This document shows positions 11,861-25,710 of a stretch of DNA of 64,000 bases, piece after piece. The translations under genes and the position numbers were made by a program. Below the pieces are notes generated by a model. The model worked only from the letters and a program-made list of their open reading frames with translations. It ran no database searches and was not told the origin of the DNA. Source of the stretch: Thuidium tamariscinum. Its lineage: Eukaryota > Streptophyta > Bryopsida > Hypnales > Thuidiaceae. Positions within the stretch are counted from its first letter, which is position 1; every line of letters starts with the position of its first letter. The stretch is from NCBI GenBank assembly GCA_947034885.2, contig OX344750.2, positions 17,168,053-17,232,052 of the forward strand. Reading direction: 5' to 3'.

Positions 11861-11899
11861 TTTCAAAACTCAAGCTACCTGCAGTGCACGTAGAGGTTA

Positions 11900-13530
11900 A
11901 CTTCGCACATTTACCCTGCTCTGCTCTGCGCGGCCACGCCTTTCATTTGATGGTCTTCTTCTTGTCTCTCTTCTATTGAACCGAAAAGTAGATCCGCAGT
12001 GAAGGTTTAGGGTTTCGCGAATGAGCGCTCGATTGCAGCAAATCTCCTTTGCATATGTGGTTTCAATTACCAGCAGCGCCTACCTTAATTCTATCTTTGT
12101 CGAGGAAATTCTATGCTCAGATCCAAAATTTAATATTCAGAAATTTTTCATACAACAGAACTCAAAGAACGACAGAAAGGTAACCGTCATGATTTTAACC
12201 AACTGGAAGCGCCTCAAGAGATGTCTCATAATGAATCCCGAAATCTCGTACAAAAACCCCTGATCTCACAAACCCTAACCCTAATCTGCTACTGTACAGA
12301 GGGGTACAGTTCATTTACGAATTTTCGCATTCCCAGTGACAGAAGTTCCACAGCTGCCAACCTTGGCAGCCTCCCAAGGGCTGAATTTTTCTTTTTTACC
12401 ATGAATTTTTTTTGCAAGATCATCATTATGTTAATAACATATGTGCCAAATTTCATGACCAAAAGATTTTTAAGAAAAAAGATATTCAGAATTTACCAAC
12501 ATGTATAGTTGTGAGAAAAATTTCACTACACCTATAAATTTCAAAATCTACCAACATATGTAGTTGTGGGGACAATTTCACTATTGCCAACTTTGCCACC
12601 CTCTAAAGGCTTGAAATTTTTTTTTGTTGCCATGAAATTTATATTGGCCGGGAGTGCTGAAAGCAAGACTGACATAAAAAGAACTCATCCACTACAGTAT
12701 GTGTTGGAACTGACCACTGGGTAAGGTAAGGTACATAACTACACCCAGTTCACCACACCAAACGAAGTAAGTTACAATCAATAGCAAATGATCAAGTTGC
12801 AAAAGTTGCAGTGTCGAATTCTCCATCACATTATAAAATAACCCACCTATGTGATTACACTGCATCGCCACCAAGACTGGAGTTCTATGAGTACACCTTC
12901 GCCTGTCAGCAAGCTACACAGGAAACCCTGGTTGCCACTATAAATAAGACCGAAGCAACATAGACTTGAACAATGTTTATGAACACTTGACCATCAATCT
13001 TCAAAGTGTTCCTGTTGCTAACTTGCTAACAGACCCCCCTACTCAAATGGATCATGGAAAGTCTCACTCATCTATTCATGATAATGCTCCCGCAAAGAAT
13101 CTTCCAAAGTGAATGAAAAATGACTTACTTTTTTTTGGTCGAAAACCTCCTGAAGCAATCCAGCAAGTTCCCCACCAAATGTGGATCTGACCATCGAATC
13201 AATCCGCGTCAATTGGCGGCCCTACATGACCACCAAATTGCTCTAAATCTGACCACCACCACAGCAGCGTTCGCTCTGTCCGTAGCAGTTCTCAAAGTCA
13301 GCTCCCTTAAAAGAAATAAGTCCAACGCTTATGGACGTGAAGTATATCTTGAAGCTCGTTCAACTGTTGAGCTCTGAGTCCCAATCAGACTCCTCCTCAA
13401 CGACTGTACTGTAGATTTAAGTGGAGTAACCCCGACTGGATAATCTACGACAAGGAACCCCGTAAAACAGACGAATGGGGCAATCAATCAAAAAAGGAGA
13501 CTGAGATATTGGAGTACGGGTCACTATGTA
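11900..13530. other. Intergenic DNA and probable SUV3 3' flank
   Basis: No convincing gene. Blocks around 12340-12420 and 12577-12650 are related (CCAACCTTGGCAGCCTCC and CCAACTTTGCCACCCTCT, each followed by GAA, poly-T and a CCATGAA motif), and a block near 12490-12531 recurs at 12547-12590, so the stretch contains a diverged local duplication. The part next to 13535 is likely the SUV3 3' untranslated region. Confidence 0.4.
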
Positions 13531-13534
13531 ACCG

Positions 13535-16500
13535 TCAGCAAACAGCAGGGATGCTTTTAGGTTGTCTCTCCTTTATAGGAACTTCAGGGTATGAAGGTCT
13601 GACTAGTCTGGGTCTCAGGCCAGGCTTCGCCGCTACAACCCTACCACCAAATTTCTTGGGACCCGGTTTCCTCCCTCGGCCATGCCACCGACCAGCAGAC
13701 TGCACAAGGGATTGACCTAACAGCGCAGCGATATGAGTTGCCATCTCTGCGGCCCTTTCTTTCTGCACGAAAAGCTCCTCGGGGAAGTGCTGACTTAACC
13801 ACAAGTACATGGATAGCACCTGTCAAGATTTCCAACTTCGATGCGTTACTACTTTGACGAACAAAAATGCAAGAGTAACGACGGAAATTCCTAAAACTAT
13901 AAGTAGAAGAAATCCACGGAGATTGTGGCCATACTATTTAGCTTGCTTGTAGTCTAGATCAGTGCTGAAAAAAACTTACTGCATGCGGTTGCCCTAATAA
14001 TCCTGTCAACCACATTACATAAAAGTATATGCAAAAAAAACAGAATCAATGAGATTGAAATATATACCTGATGTCGAGTTTCCAGGTCCATAAGCTCAAA
14101 CTCATCGCGGGCAGAATTGAGTGGTGCCCCCATTTGCACGACTACAGGAATCTTCTGACTGAACGCCAAGGCATAGCGGTAAAGCGCACCCAATGACTGT
14201 GGATCCCGGACGTTTACAGGGGTAAAGCAGAAGTTGAATCGATCTTCTAATGACAGACCTTTCACCTTGTCAAGAACGCTTGCTACCCTCTGCAATTCAT
14301 GAGAAAGCGAAGGTAAAATTCGTAGTTCAAAACCCAGATGGTATTCCGTACAAGCGGACACCTTAGAGATATCCTAGAAGGGTCACATTCCTAAACTCGA
14401 AAGGCAAAAGATGAATATTGCATGAGGTACTTCGAGAAACAATCTAAAGCAGGACCAAACCAAGGAAAACAATTGCATTGAATGTACAACGCAAAAAAAA
14501 CGCGTTGGAGGGAACTGAGCAAGAGATAAGAATTCCACGAAATCAACCTAATAAAAATGTGGACAAAAAAAGTTAATTCCTCACTTGGACCTTTCCCATA
14601 GGGTCATTTCCCCACCAAATTTAAACATATTTAGAAAACTGAGAAAAAGGAAAAATGTCTTTTGCTAGTTTTAAAATTTGAGGTGCAGACAATTGCCCTA
14701 CCATCCTTTTAGCACCAACCAAGCACAATTCCCAAGGAATATGCCATGCTCATCAACATCCAGCAACATTGTTTTGACTCTACACCACTCTTTATCTAGT
14801 GCTCTTTAGAACCTGAAAGTGACTCAAATCAAGCAAACATCTTGAAGATCAAGATAAGATTAGTTCCAAGTTGGTGGTAGATTGGTGGATTTAGAATAAC
14901 TTCTAGAACCTTCTAACTATGATTTTAATTTATTACTTCTAAAGTTCTTCACTATTTGTTTGACAGGCCTCAAAACTCAATACCTTTGTCTCAATTTCAT
15001 AGCTTTCAGAACATATGTAGTTAGTTGTAAAATTGGTGACGAATTGATTATCTGGGGAAGTGTCTCACTGAGAAATGGACTCTTCTGTTCCCGACTCTAA
15101 GCAGAGTACTCCAACATACATTCAAAACATGTGAAGTTTGGAATAAAGTGGTTATGCACCATGTTCTCCATGTGAAGTACTGTCAGCAACCCAATGGCAC
15201 GTTTTTCTCTCGATAATAAAGCAAAATTTGTATAGAAATCCATTCTTACTTTCAAATTATCGTAGCGGCAGAGGAAGTATGCACCGTCCAACCGACATGT
15301 CTCTGCAAACCTGTACGACGAAAGGCGTATTAATAAGAATACTACCAAAGTCACCATCAATGTAACATAACTGCTTCATTGTATTTATCCTTGAGCCATA
15401 AAATGGAGCGGTAGAAGTAGTTGAGTTTTTACTCTTCTGAACAAACTCTATAATTGCAAAATCTCCAAAATTCATTTACATACATCAATATTTAATCTTG
15501 CCACAATAAAAGAGTCATTCATACCTCTCCAGCAAGTGAGCAAATGACGTCTCTGGCAGTTGACTAGCAAAAAGCTCCACCTACGCACAAAAAAGAAAAA
15601 GATTTCAACAATCACGAATTACGAGGCTATTGGAACTAGAAAGAAAGTGCAACCTCTAAACATATCTATGAGTTGAACGATAGATTCAAGGCGTAAAGAA
15701 TTAGAATAAAATGAACAGCTAAATAGTTTCGCCTTCATGTTATTAACCGGAGATGATGCAACCACTCTTATAGCATAACACGAAAGGAGAGGAGGCATCA
15801 AAATGCTTGAAGTTACTCGTCATGGAACTGGAAACCAGCATCCACATGTATTCAAGTGCACTGATTTTTCCTATTAGAACGTGTTACCAAAGGAACGAAT
15901 AGCGATACAGCTAGCGAGCAGGATGTCTACTCACCTGTTCATATACTGGGAACAGACCTGCTGCAGTGGCAGGCTCAAAGTCTTGCTGCAATGACTGCTC
16001 CAGATAAGCTATGTCCTGAGAGTAGAAGGCAGTAGTAACACCATCTGGAAATATACTCCCCCGACGTCCTGCCCTCCCTGCAATCTGCTTCACCTGAGGG
16101 GCTGGAATAGGTCTCTTTGCATCGCCATCAAATTTGTCAAGAGAATAGAACACAACCCGTCGAATATTGAGATTCAGACCCATTCCAACAGCATCACTTG
16201 CAACCAAGACATCATATCCGCTATTTGGGTCATTGAACAACTTTGCTTGCTGAGTTCTTGTCTCAGGTGGAAGGGCTCCGTATACAACACAGCACTTGTG
16301 ATTTGTTGCTAATTCCACTTCGCGCTGTTGTTGACATAAAATCACAAATAGAGAGAACATTATCACTGTACGGCACTACTTAAAACAACAGGAATCGAGA
16401 GACCACAGGCGAAAGAATGGCCCCAAACAAGGCAAACTATGCTCGACTCAGAGCTTCTTGACTACGTACCATCGTTGCAAATAACAATTATCATGTTATG

Positions 16501-19500
16501 ATCACTACAGATAAATTTCGGCAAACGAATGGACACTGAAATAGGGAGAATATACTATTGCTTAAAACCTACTGAAAAGATGCACATCAAACAAACACAT
16601 GCACGCCTTAACCCTGAAGCGCGCCGAAGTCCATATTCTGGACGATGAACAGAGGGCTTCAAGGCCCTATTTCATCCAATTAACCTCTCATTTGTCAAAT
16701 GTAATACTTGAATCTAGAAAAGACAATCTTCTTTAATGATCAAATTCATTAAATTCTGGAAAATGATATATCTGTACAAAGCTATCAGCGAAAATGTGCA
16801 AAAATTCAAAAAAGGATTGAGACGCTTAAGGGTTAATAAGTTTTAAAAGTACAAACCTTAACATCGAAGATATCCTTCCTGGAGAATGCAACTATGCAGT
16901 CTCCGCCTTCAACATTCGAAAAGTCTCCATTGAGTGATTTCTGCAATCAACATGAACCATCATAACTGCATTAGAAGATCGTGGACTGCGCGACCAAGAT
17001 GATACTGCAAAATTATGCAAAAGGCAACTAGAAAAGTGACATCAAACAACTACACTCATGATCCAGCTACTGACAAAGAGAGGAAATTATTTACACCCTT
17101 CAACAAAACTGCAAGAGCTACAATTAAGCTAAGTGACGCAAAAGGGATCTTACTTGATCCAGTCTCAGAGGCTTAAATCGCTCATACTCATTTTCAATTA
17201 AATCGTCTCCAGTTGCAGCGCATAAACTCCGTAACAACGGAACTGCACTTGGGTCCCCACAGACATGAATTTCATCCGCTTGCAATCCTAAAAATGCTCG
17301 TGTCCAAGCCCAACCTCTGTACTCGTCACTCATCATCTGGCCCATCAAGTAGTGGAGTCAATGACCAGCTTGTACTTAGCCACGTACGGTGGTGCAACTT
17401 CAGATACTGAGCAAAATTCTTCCTTACAAATTAATAAAGTATAACCAACACCGAGGAATTACAGTATTTTCATTACCTGGACTTCGTCGATGACAGCAAC
17501 CTCCCATTGCTTGCTCAAGTACGCCATCTCCACAGTGCATGCTAAGTGGTTGGCAAATGGCAAATCCTTTTTCTCTTGCCCAGTATGCAAATTGCAGTAG
17601 ATGCCATCAGCATTCACCTTATCGAATACCTGTAAAAACTTATGAATGTTTATGAACTACTTCATCGTCCTCCCCAAACAGAAGTCTGACTGACTTAAAA
17701 TTTGACTTCTCAGTAAATAAATAAAATTGTTGCCTCTTGATAGTGTACTGAGATGGCTAACCTCCATGGCAAGGAGTCGCAGAGGACTGCAGTAAATTCC
17801 ATTGGACGCCTCCATGAACCGCTTGAGAGCCATATATGTCTTTCCACTGTTAGTAGGACCTTGGTGGTAAACAACCTTCCGCTTCATCGCCCGGGCAAAA
17901 GGGTACCTGCAACCCCGTCCTCTTATTCATCAAGAACCAGAATGCCCATCCTCTTATTCTTCAAAAACCATAATGCCTTGATCACGACTTAAACCCTACG
18001 AGGAACGGCACAACCAAAAACGACATTGTAGACCAGCGCATGTCGTACCAAGCATCCGGCTTGGTGAGGTCAGCGGTACTAACAAGCTCCCGATACCGAT
18101 TGATTTCAGCAGAAAATTCCGCATTGCAAAACTCTGCGAAGATCGGAAACAGAAATTTGAGAGCAGAGTTGGAAGGACCCATTTGTATTAGCAATCCTCT
18201 TAACTCCGGCGTTGCCCTGCTTTGAAAAAACTTGCGAAAACGTGAAACTGCTGTTGGAAAAAACTTCGAGTTTATGTATAAGGCCAGCGCTTGATCCGAC
18301 ACCCACCTGCTTTCAGCCATAAAACTAACATAAGAGACCAATAATGCTGAAAGAACTGGTTGGCAAACCCCAACCATTGGATTCAAGCTTTCAACAAGCA
18401 TTTCGCCTCAACCCCGGGAAAACCTAGAGCCACACGAAATTCCCATTCCTGGTACAAAAACAATACCTCCCTGACCAATTACGTGAATTATTCAACAGTG
18501 GGAATTTTAATTTACACAAATGCTGTAAGCGACTCTTTTCCACTCAATTGTTCTATTTAAAGCCGGATAGGGACTGACGAACTAACCCTGATTCAGCGAA
18601 TCGGTGAAAAATCCAGCTGAGTCGGGCTTTCTCTGTGCTGGTGTAAGTCCCCGGTTTAGCATGATGCAACTGGTGGAATACCTTTTCGGGATCACTATAC
18701 TGCGCAGGGACCACAACCTTTGCCCCTCTTTCGTGGCCCTTCTCGTCCTCGTCGAGCTTCACGATTGTAATTCGCTGCTTTGACGTAAGATCTAGCTTCG
18801 GGAACTTCGGCGCTGTGCGTGGTGGCGATTCCTTCAAAACCTTCACCTCCTCTCTCACTCCCTGTGACTCACCGTCTTCCACCAATGAAGACAAAATTGC
18901 ATTGGAGCTTTCGCCAATAGCCTCCAAATCCAAATTATCAGTCACACTATCAGCCGATTCGCTAATCTCTTCATCACTAACTAATTGCCCGCGTACTTCA
19001 ACACATGGAGTCCCTACACATACAGAATCGTCAACACTTGACACGACCGAGTCCACACCCGCCACTGCCTCCACCCTAGACTCAGACCTCTTCTTCCTCG
19101 TCAATTTCAGTTTTACGGGCACTGATCCTGCCGTGGATTCATTCGCAGCAATCTCATCCTCCAACTTCTTCATCGACGCTCTCGGTTTCCTCCGAACCTT
19201 CGCTTTCTCAATTCCATTCTCTACTTTCCTAGGCCTTCCCACTCTTTTCACCTTCAATACCGACTCCTCCACAATGTTGTCCACGACATTCTCCTCCACT
19301 GTAGTTTTCACACTAAGCCTTCGCCTCAACCCTAAATCCCAAAACCTCGAAATCCTGTCGAATCCCTCAAACTCTCTCACAAGAGTACTATGACCTCGCC
19401 TCGCTACTTCATCGGGCAGAGTAGCACTCCAACCATGAGCGAGAACAGAAGCGTTACTATGGTTTAGAAATTGAGGCAATTTTCGAGAATCCCTGCGCGC

Positions 19501-19536
19501 AATCGCACGCAGCAGCACCGCCAGCGCCCTGGTCAT
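13535..19536 (-). CDS. SUV3: SUV3-type ATP-dependent RNA helicase, mitochondrial (11 exons)
   Basis: Exons in order of translation: 18587-19536, 18049-18306, 17762-17906, 17477-17629, 17154-17336, 16857-16940, 15935-16324, 15525-15580, 15250-15310, 14068-14289, 13535-13819. All junctions keep phase and give 928 residues. SUV3 unwinds RNA and, with a 3'-5' exoribonuclease, drives mitochondrial RNA decay. Visible motifs: Walker A GPTNSGKT (419-426), DEVQ Walker B form (499-502), [34 protein letters not shown] (671-680), and the SUV3 C-terminal blocks [11 protein letters not shown] and [12 protein letters not shown]. The Arg-rich, acid-poor N-terminus fits a mitochondrial presequence. The N-terminal region of about 310 residues, rich in Lys/Arg/Ser/Glu with VGRPRK, is longer than in most relatives. 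Start ATG 19536 is the first in frame. Confidence 0.95.
16612..16832. mobile_element. TTAA-flanked MITE E1 (SUV3 intron)
   Basis: 221 bp between TTAA at 16608-16611 and TTAA at 16833-16836. It begins CCCTGAAGCG and ends CGCTTAAGGG. Internal sequence matches E2 at 35183-35410 along its length. No coding capacity. Confidence 0.75.
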
Positions 19537-19856
19537 GGCTGCAAACGTTTAAGGACTTTCCTTAATCGTCCGGACGGAAATCAACGCAAAATCGCCATAG
19601 CTGTGGGAAATGGTAAACCCAGCATCCACGACACAAAATTAGGGTTTAAGCATAACGAGTCTGAAATCGGAGCTGGCGATAGTTCAGAGAATCCGAAGAC
19701 GAGGCGTGCGAGACAGAGAAATTAGGGTTCCTGAAAACCGAAGTCTCCCTAATTGCACATTAGTAAGATTAAAATTGTAACCTTCCTTGTATTTGCACTA
19801 TTAAATCCTCTAACATCACATTACATCAAAAGAGGTTGTCATATGAATGGAATTAA

Positions 19857-20497
19857 CCCCTAAATGCCCAAGGCACCAAAATCTTTTGTTTGCAAAACTT
19901 TGAAGTTAAATAAAACCTAACCAACTTGCTATTTTGAGTAGTTTATACTTTTGGAAAGTTTTTAGAAGTCTAGTTTCAATGTCAAAAATCGATCAAGAAA
20001 ATGAATGATAGTGATTTTTCTACTCAAGATTTTGTGCATGGGTACCCATTGCAATCTTGACATTCTGTAGTGTTACTCTTGAAAATGAGCCTCAAATACA
20101 CTAGATCTTGGAGAAAAAAATCACATTTAAAATTCATATACACAAATTGTAAAGTAGATTTTGAAAAGCCATAAATTGATTGGAGTTATGAATGTTAGGC
20201 CCTTTGACCTAATATTTTTTTGGTCACCAACTTTTCAAATTTGACTTGTGAAAAGAGGATAGAAACATTTCACATCACTTTTGTAGTTTTAATGCCTTCA
20301 TGGTCAAACATTATAATCTTTCACTCTATAAGTGGTATTGTTGTGTTTTCTTTTCCTAAATGATTTCAAATATGCCTAGTTTGGATTTGTACGGTTACAA
20401 TTCAAAAAAAATCGATACAACTTATCAAAATATTGGCATTTTGTTCACTTTAGAGAAAATTCCAAGAAGCTCAAAAGAAGCCTCAGGCATTTAAGGA
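19857..20497. mobile_element. TTAA-flanked MITE E3
   Basis: 641 bp between TTAA 19853-19856 and TTAA 20498-20501. Left end CCCCTAAATGCCCAAGGC; right end GCCTCAGGCATTTAAGGA, an imperfect inverted repeat. It is homologous along its length to E5 at 54710-55334, which lies in the opposite orientation, and to the truncated E4 at 35479. Confidence 0.75.
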
Positions 20498-20504
20498 TTA
20501 AGTA

Positions 20505-22030
20505 TCACAAGAGTTGAAGGTTAACATTAATTTAGGAAGAGAAAATTTAGATGTAAGAATTTTACATTCTCTTTTATGATGTAATGTATTTATATCATTT
20601 AGTATTTCTACTACCACAATTCATTTAAGAACATAAAAATTTAATCAAACCTTCTTTACTAGGAAAAGTTTATAACATCATTTGAATCCTAGAAACTAAC
20701 TCTTGAATTCAATGTTCTTTGCACTTGTATTATTGCTTTGTTTCTTATTACAAGAGGTTGCAAAACAAGTGGAATTGTGTTAATGGAAAAAAAGTCATTC
20801 AAATATAAAGGTGTAAAATAGTCAAAATTGAACTAATTGTACTCTACATAATATTCAAAAAAAAATTCTACATCATTTTTTGAAGTTCATTAGTTGATGT
20901 AATCAATATAGTTTTATCAACATCCTTCACTTTATTTATAACTTGAACCTTCATAATGAAATACATCAATTTCAACATCATAGAGAACAAGATATTGTCC
21001 TTGTCCATCATTCAATCAAAATACAATTCTCTAATTATTCCAAGTTTTATAATAAAGTTGATTTTTTCCACCAATTTTACTAATGTCACAAGGACATTAG
21101 TAATCCTTGAAGGACGAACCTTGGTGAACGTGAAATCATATATTTTGATACTGTGGCAATCACATGTTCAAAGATATCTAAAAGACAATGCTCATTGCCA
21201 AACAAAGTACTATAAAAGATCTCCCATTTCCACACAAAATTCTAAAGATGAATAGTTGCTCTTTCATCCCACAATGAAAGATTCTTAATCATCCATTGGA
21301 CATTTGACATTCACATCACCGTTTGAGGATTAAAAGAATACCAATATGCAATTTCAATGTATTTCAAAAGGTTCATTTACCCACAATGTTGAGGGATGTT
21401 TTTGGATTACCACCACAAAAACATAAACATGCAAGAAATTAAGAGAAGTTCAATAACATCCCCAAAGATAAGAAAACACCCCTCCAAAAACAAAAATGAG
21501 AAGTTTAACATATTTGCCATTCTATCAGAAAAAGAAACTGTGAAAAGAAATTGTGAATCTAATAACAGCAGACCATCATCTGCACCACTTTGTGCCGCTA
21601 CTGGAACTAATGAACATTCTTGCTACATTTTATTGAACCTTTCATATGGTACAGAAAACTGTGTTGAATGAATGGTACTGCAGAAGAATAAGAGAACCAC
21701 CTTCCTTCAGGGGCAGCAGTATGCTGGCAATTTGATGCCGTGAGGTGACTACCGCACTACACACCTTTACATGATCATAGCATGCAGCGGAGAACTGAGA
21801 ATCCCTCAAAATCTTTTTGATTTTACGTGCGGAATTCTAGGGTCACAGGATGAGGAACTAGTTTTGCACCATTTTTCAATTTTCAATGGGCAGCACTAAA
21901 AACTGGAAAGGTCATCAAAACTACGTGAGAAGTACAGTAAAAGGTACAATTCTACTAATTACGAGCTGATAAACAAATACTACGTCTATTTCATTTCGTT
22001 TTTCTAACTGAAGGGGGTCCCGGATCTACA
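20505..22030. other. AT-rich intergenic DNA and 3' flank of the carrier gene
   Basis: No convincing gene or recognised repeat. The stretch has short open frames of Asn/Lys/Ile-rich composition that reflect AT content. The last few hundred bases before 22034 are likely the 3' untranslated region of the carrier. Confidence 0.4.
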
Positions 22031-22033
22031 GTC

Positions 22034-23713
22034 TCAAATTGCGTAATCTTTTTTCAAGTACCTGCGCTCATAAAGACCCGTCACCTGATCAGCAACCGCC
22101 CACATGATAGCTTGGCCTGGAGGTATACGCATTAGGCGAGGTAGCAAACCTTTCCACAATGCCAGCAACCCCTCTTCAGAGTAAATGCGAGTGAGCGCAT
22201 GTGCCAATCCTCTGTATTTCACTTCCCCTCCCGCACTCCTAGTTTGTGCCATGAGACGAGTTTTGATAACATCAAACGGACCTGTTGCCACTGGTCCTGC
22301 AAAACCTGCAATAAAACCCGACACCATTGACTGCCATGGGAGGAGAGTGGCGCCGTCCCCCTCGAATTTCTTCCACAAGAGCTGATCAACGCCATTTTTC
22401 ACTGTAAACATAACAGACTGGTTGGTTCCATTCCGTAGGACGGTAGGAGCAACACCTGCCCACAGTCCTCTCAATCCCTCCTCACGCACGATTGTGGTGG
22501 CACAATGCACCGGTCCCTTGTACTTCAGCAGCTCTCGCCCCAGTCCTCGCTGCTGTTGTAGCCGAATTTTCACCACCTGTCGAAGAAAAGCCATTTATCA
22601 AACACTAACTTTCCAATTCAACGATCCAAATATTACGGAAGTAGATGCATCAACATATGGACGGACGGCGCTAAAACGTCAGTCAACAAATCGACCGATG
22701 AAGAACATGACCTAAGAACGAAATGTGATCGAGACAGACATCTTTGATAGTCATCACCGAAGATGTGTCTGAGTTCGAAGCAGAAGTGCGCGAAGCAAAA
22801 AGCAAAAGCAAGACTTATCATACTGGGCAAAATGCAATTCAGATTTACACCAAGCCTTTGTCTCCGTATTCTTTGCAACAAAAAAATCTTCAGCACAACT
22901 TTATACGCATTCTCGAACCACAGGGGTCCGTTATAAATACTCACAGACAATGCCATGTGCTTCCTGGTATAAAGAACTCAAAACACGCCCGATAAATCTA
23001 CAAACATCGTCCGTTATGACAGCCTACTTCGCGAAAAATATCGCAACTCTTACGTGTCCGAATTCTGACTAGCAACCAGCAGTTGAACTGCTTAATTGGC
23101 ACAAACGAGAAGCTACATGGAAAAGAAGGAGAAGGCCAGAACACAAACCACACGACTACAAATTCATCACAAAAAAATCAATAGAAAATAAAAAAGATCA
23201 AGAAATCATGAAAATTCGTCACAAGAAAAAATCAACTAAACCCTAAACCTCTGCAAGACCTAAAAACAGAGCCTCAGCCGATCCCACACCCAAAAAAAAC
23301 CCACAATTCACCTCAAACGGCGTGACAATCACAACAGCTTCCAAAACTCCAGCGCCAAAACCCGCGGCCACCCTCCCTCCCGGACTGAGCTTCCCCGTCT
23401 CCTTATCCGCCAACGCACGTTGAAAGAGCGCATTGGAGCCCATGCGCAAGGTGTACTTCAACGTCAAATGCGTGGCGAACGGCGTCAAGCCCTTCCAGAG
23501 CGCGCGCACGCCCTCGCGCTCCACGATGGAGATCCCGCAGTGCCAGATGCCGCGGTACTCCTTGCGCGGGTCCAGCTGCAGGCGCGTCTTGATCACGTCG
23601 ATGGGTTGCAGGCAGCAAGCCTCCACCAGCCCTCCCAGGGAGCCGGATATAGCCTTGAAGTAAGGAGGAATGGCGACGGCATTGTCGTTGGTGTCTCGCC
23701 TTCTCTCGGTCAT
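22034..23713 (-). CDS. SFC1: Mitochondrial succinate/fumarate carrier (2 exons)
   Basis: Exons 23312-23713 and 22034-22576 join in phase 0 to 314 residues, the normal length for the mitochondrial carrier family. Three signature repeats are present: PIDVIK (37-42), PFEVVK (132-137) and PFDVIK (234-239), each at the end of an odd-numbered transmembrane helix. The sequence follows plant mSFC1 closely: AISGSLGGLVEACCLQPIDV, ALWKGLTPFATHLTLKYTLR, VLRNGTNQSVMFT and LLPRLMRIPPGQAIMWAVAD. The family exchanges cytosolic succinate for mitochondrial fumarate across the inner membrane, linking glyoxylate-cycle carbon to the TCA cycle. The single intron splits GAG/GTG inside the second signature. The start ATG at 23713 has a CT/GA-rich leader upstream. 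Confidence 0.95.
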
Positions 23714-24069
23714 TGGCAGCTCCTACTAACTTACTTCGGCTTCGGCTTCTTTCTCCCTCGCCTCTCGGTCGAATTCGATGGAATTCAGACGAGTGGGGAG
23801 GGGCAGAGAAAACCTAGGAGGGGAGCGGGAGCTGGAATTGGGGTGGCGTTGCTGCATTGGCAATGTTGGTTGGGGACGCGAGGTGGGCGCAACATCGGAA
23901 GGCGGATAGGTACGAAGAGAGAGTGACGAGAGAGACGGCGCCGGGACTGACTGGTGGCGGTCACCGGTCGGCCGCACGACAGCCGGCGGAACTTTTTTGG
24001 AATCGGAGAGGTACTGTGGCAGATGTTCGATGAAGGGAAATACCAGAAACGTAACTTAATTGGGCAATG

Positions 24070-25680
24070 CACAAATTAGGAGATCTCAACATAACAAACA
24101 AAATAAACAATCTATCTTAAAAATGTGGATGGTTTCTCCTACTAATGAGGGCTCCTGGAAAATGATATGCCCTGAAAATGAACAAGGCATTTCACTCAAG
24201 TGTTGGTTTATATTGTTGAAAAAACAATCATGACCCACTATTTATCAAAATCTAATAGGGCATGTCACTGTAGAATGTCAATCTAAAATTGTCCTCTTGC
24301 TCGAAAGCATCTGCCCATCCTCCTATTGACTTGCTCTTGACTTGAGTAAAGTGGTAGGCTGTTTTGAATTGTGTTGTGCTACTACTCTCTACTTAAGTTT
24401 CTTGTTTTGACCACTGCTCCAACTAACTTTGGTTGAATGAAAAGAAGAAAGAGCCATAAGCAAGTAAAGGCCACAATGTGTTAGCTATGAATAGGCCTTC
24501 AGTAATAGCAACTAACTAGTTCAAGCCATATTTTCAATTCTTTTGCCACCTTGCATTCTTAAAATTTGTTGCCTTACTTTATTGATTTCACATCACCATT
24601 TTACAATAGCACTTTTTGTGCATACTCCCATGTGACAAACTATATTGGGAATGAAGTCCTTGCGTACCATGGAGATGCTCTTAGGGACCTTCAATAATAA
24701 TATATATTAGAGAATTGTTAATTGACCTTGTATGATGAATGCTAGTAATATATTACAGTAGATTACAAAGATCATTTTCAACTCAAAAATTGAAAAAGAA
24801 TTAGGAGATCATTTTGAGATAGACAAAGTACATAATCTATATATTTATAGATATAAATGGCCTCTTTATTTTAAATCATAAATTACATTAAAGTAAGCAT
24901 ATCTACTTTTTTTTACCTTTTTCTATAATTGTGTTTCCTATCTATACACCTATCCAACATTTTGGCTCACAAATTTAAGAGAAATGTAGATGTGGTCCAA
25001 TCATATTGGGAAAGGGACAATAATGGATATCGAAATGTTGGAAAATCAAAAATGTAATTTTTAGGCTCCACTCCGACGGACAAGAGGAATTCACTCCTTC
25101 ATCCTTGAACCAAAGATAAATGTAAAAAATTGACCCTTACCTTGTGCTTGATTAATGTTATATTTCTTCTCTGGACATAAGGTAGGTACACCCAAAAGCG
25201 CCCTGTTCCTAAAAGCGCCATCTACAGTGTACATACATTTCCAAAATCAGTCATGTTCACAGACTGTAGATGGCGCTTTCAGAAACAGACTTTGACTATT
25301 AATAACTTTTGCATACGGTATCCAAATCCTACGTTCTTTGGTGCGTTGGAACATGCTTTCACTTGCCAACAAGACTACATAAAAATTTGAACTAATTAAT
25401 AGCAGGAACTAGGCTCAGTATGAATAAGTGGCTTTTTTGGGTGTATCTAACTTACCTTATTCGGAGCATGTGATTCCAAAAATGAATTCATAATTTCCAA
25501 ATTTTACTCAAGGTGGCAAATCAAAAGTTCCACTGTTTTCCCCCGGGGTAAACCGCGGGGAATGAGCCAGATTAACCCTGGTAACTTAGCAAAAGCCCCT
25601 GTCTCGCACCTTTGGTTCCCCCCGCCGGGCTCCCAAAGGAAGTTGCTCCTGCTTAGGGGTTATTCCAGCTGCAGCAAACG
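24070..25680. other. Intergenic DNA between the divergent carrier and GCP6 genes
   Basis: The two genes are transcribed away from one another from this 2-kb region. It is AT-rich with no coding signal and contains one inverted-repeat transposon (25178-25459). The last 100 bases before 25711 become GC-richer and are probably the GCP6 leader. Confidence 0.5.
25178..25459. mobile_element. Inverted-repeat element, family X copy 1 (empty TTAA site)
   Basis: 282 bp with ends TAAGGTAGGTACACCCAAAA and, inverted, TTTTGGGTGTATC then TTACCTTA. An internal pair of inverted copies of GCGCCATCTACAGT is also present. It is homologous, in the opposite orientation, to 48287-49117. At 25299-25302 it has an intact single TTAA where the other copy carries a 551-bp insertion. 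Confidence 0.75.
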
Positions 25681-25710
25681 TTGTCGTTGTTTCTCCATGA
25701 CTCGTTAGCC

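Noticed and set aside
12021-12263. Short plus-strand frame with ATG after a leader-like sequence
   Set aside because: 80 codons, composition drifts to AT-rich noise, no donor or homologous continuation found.
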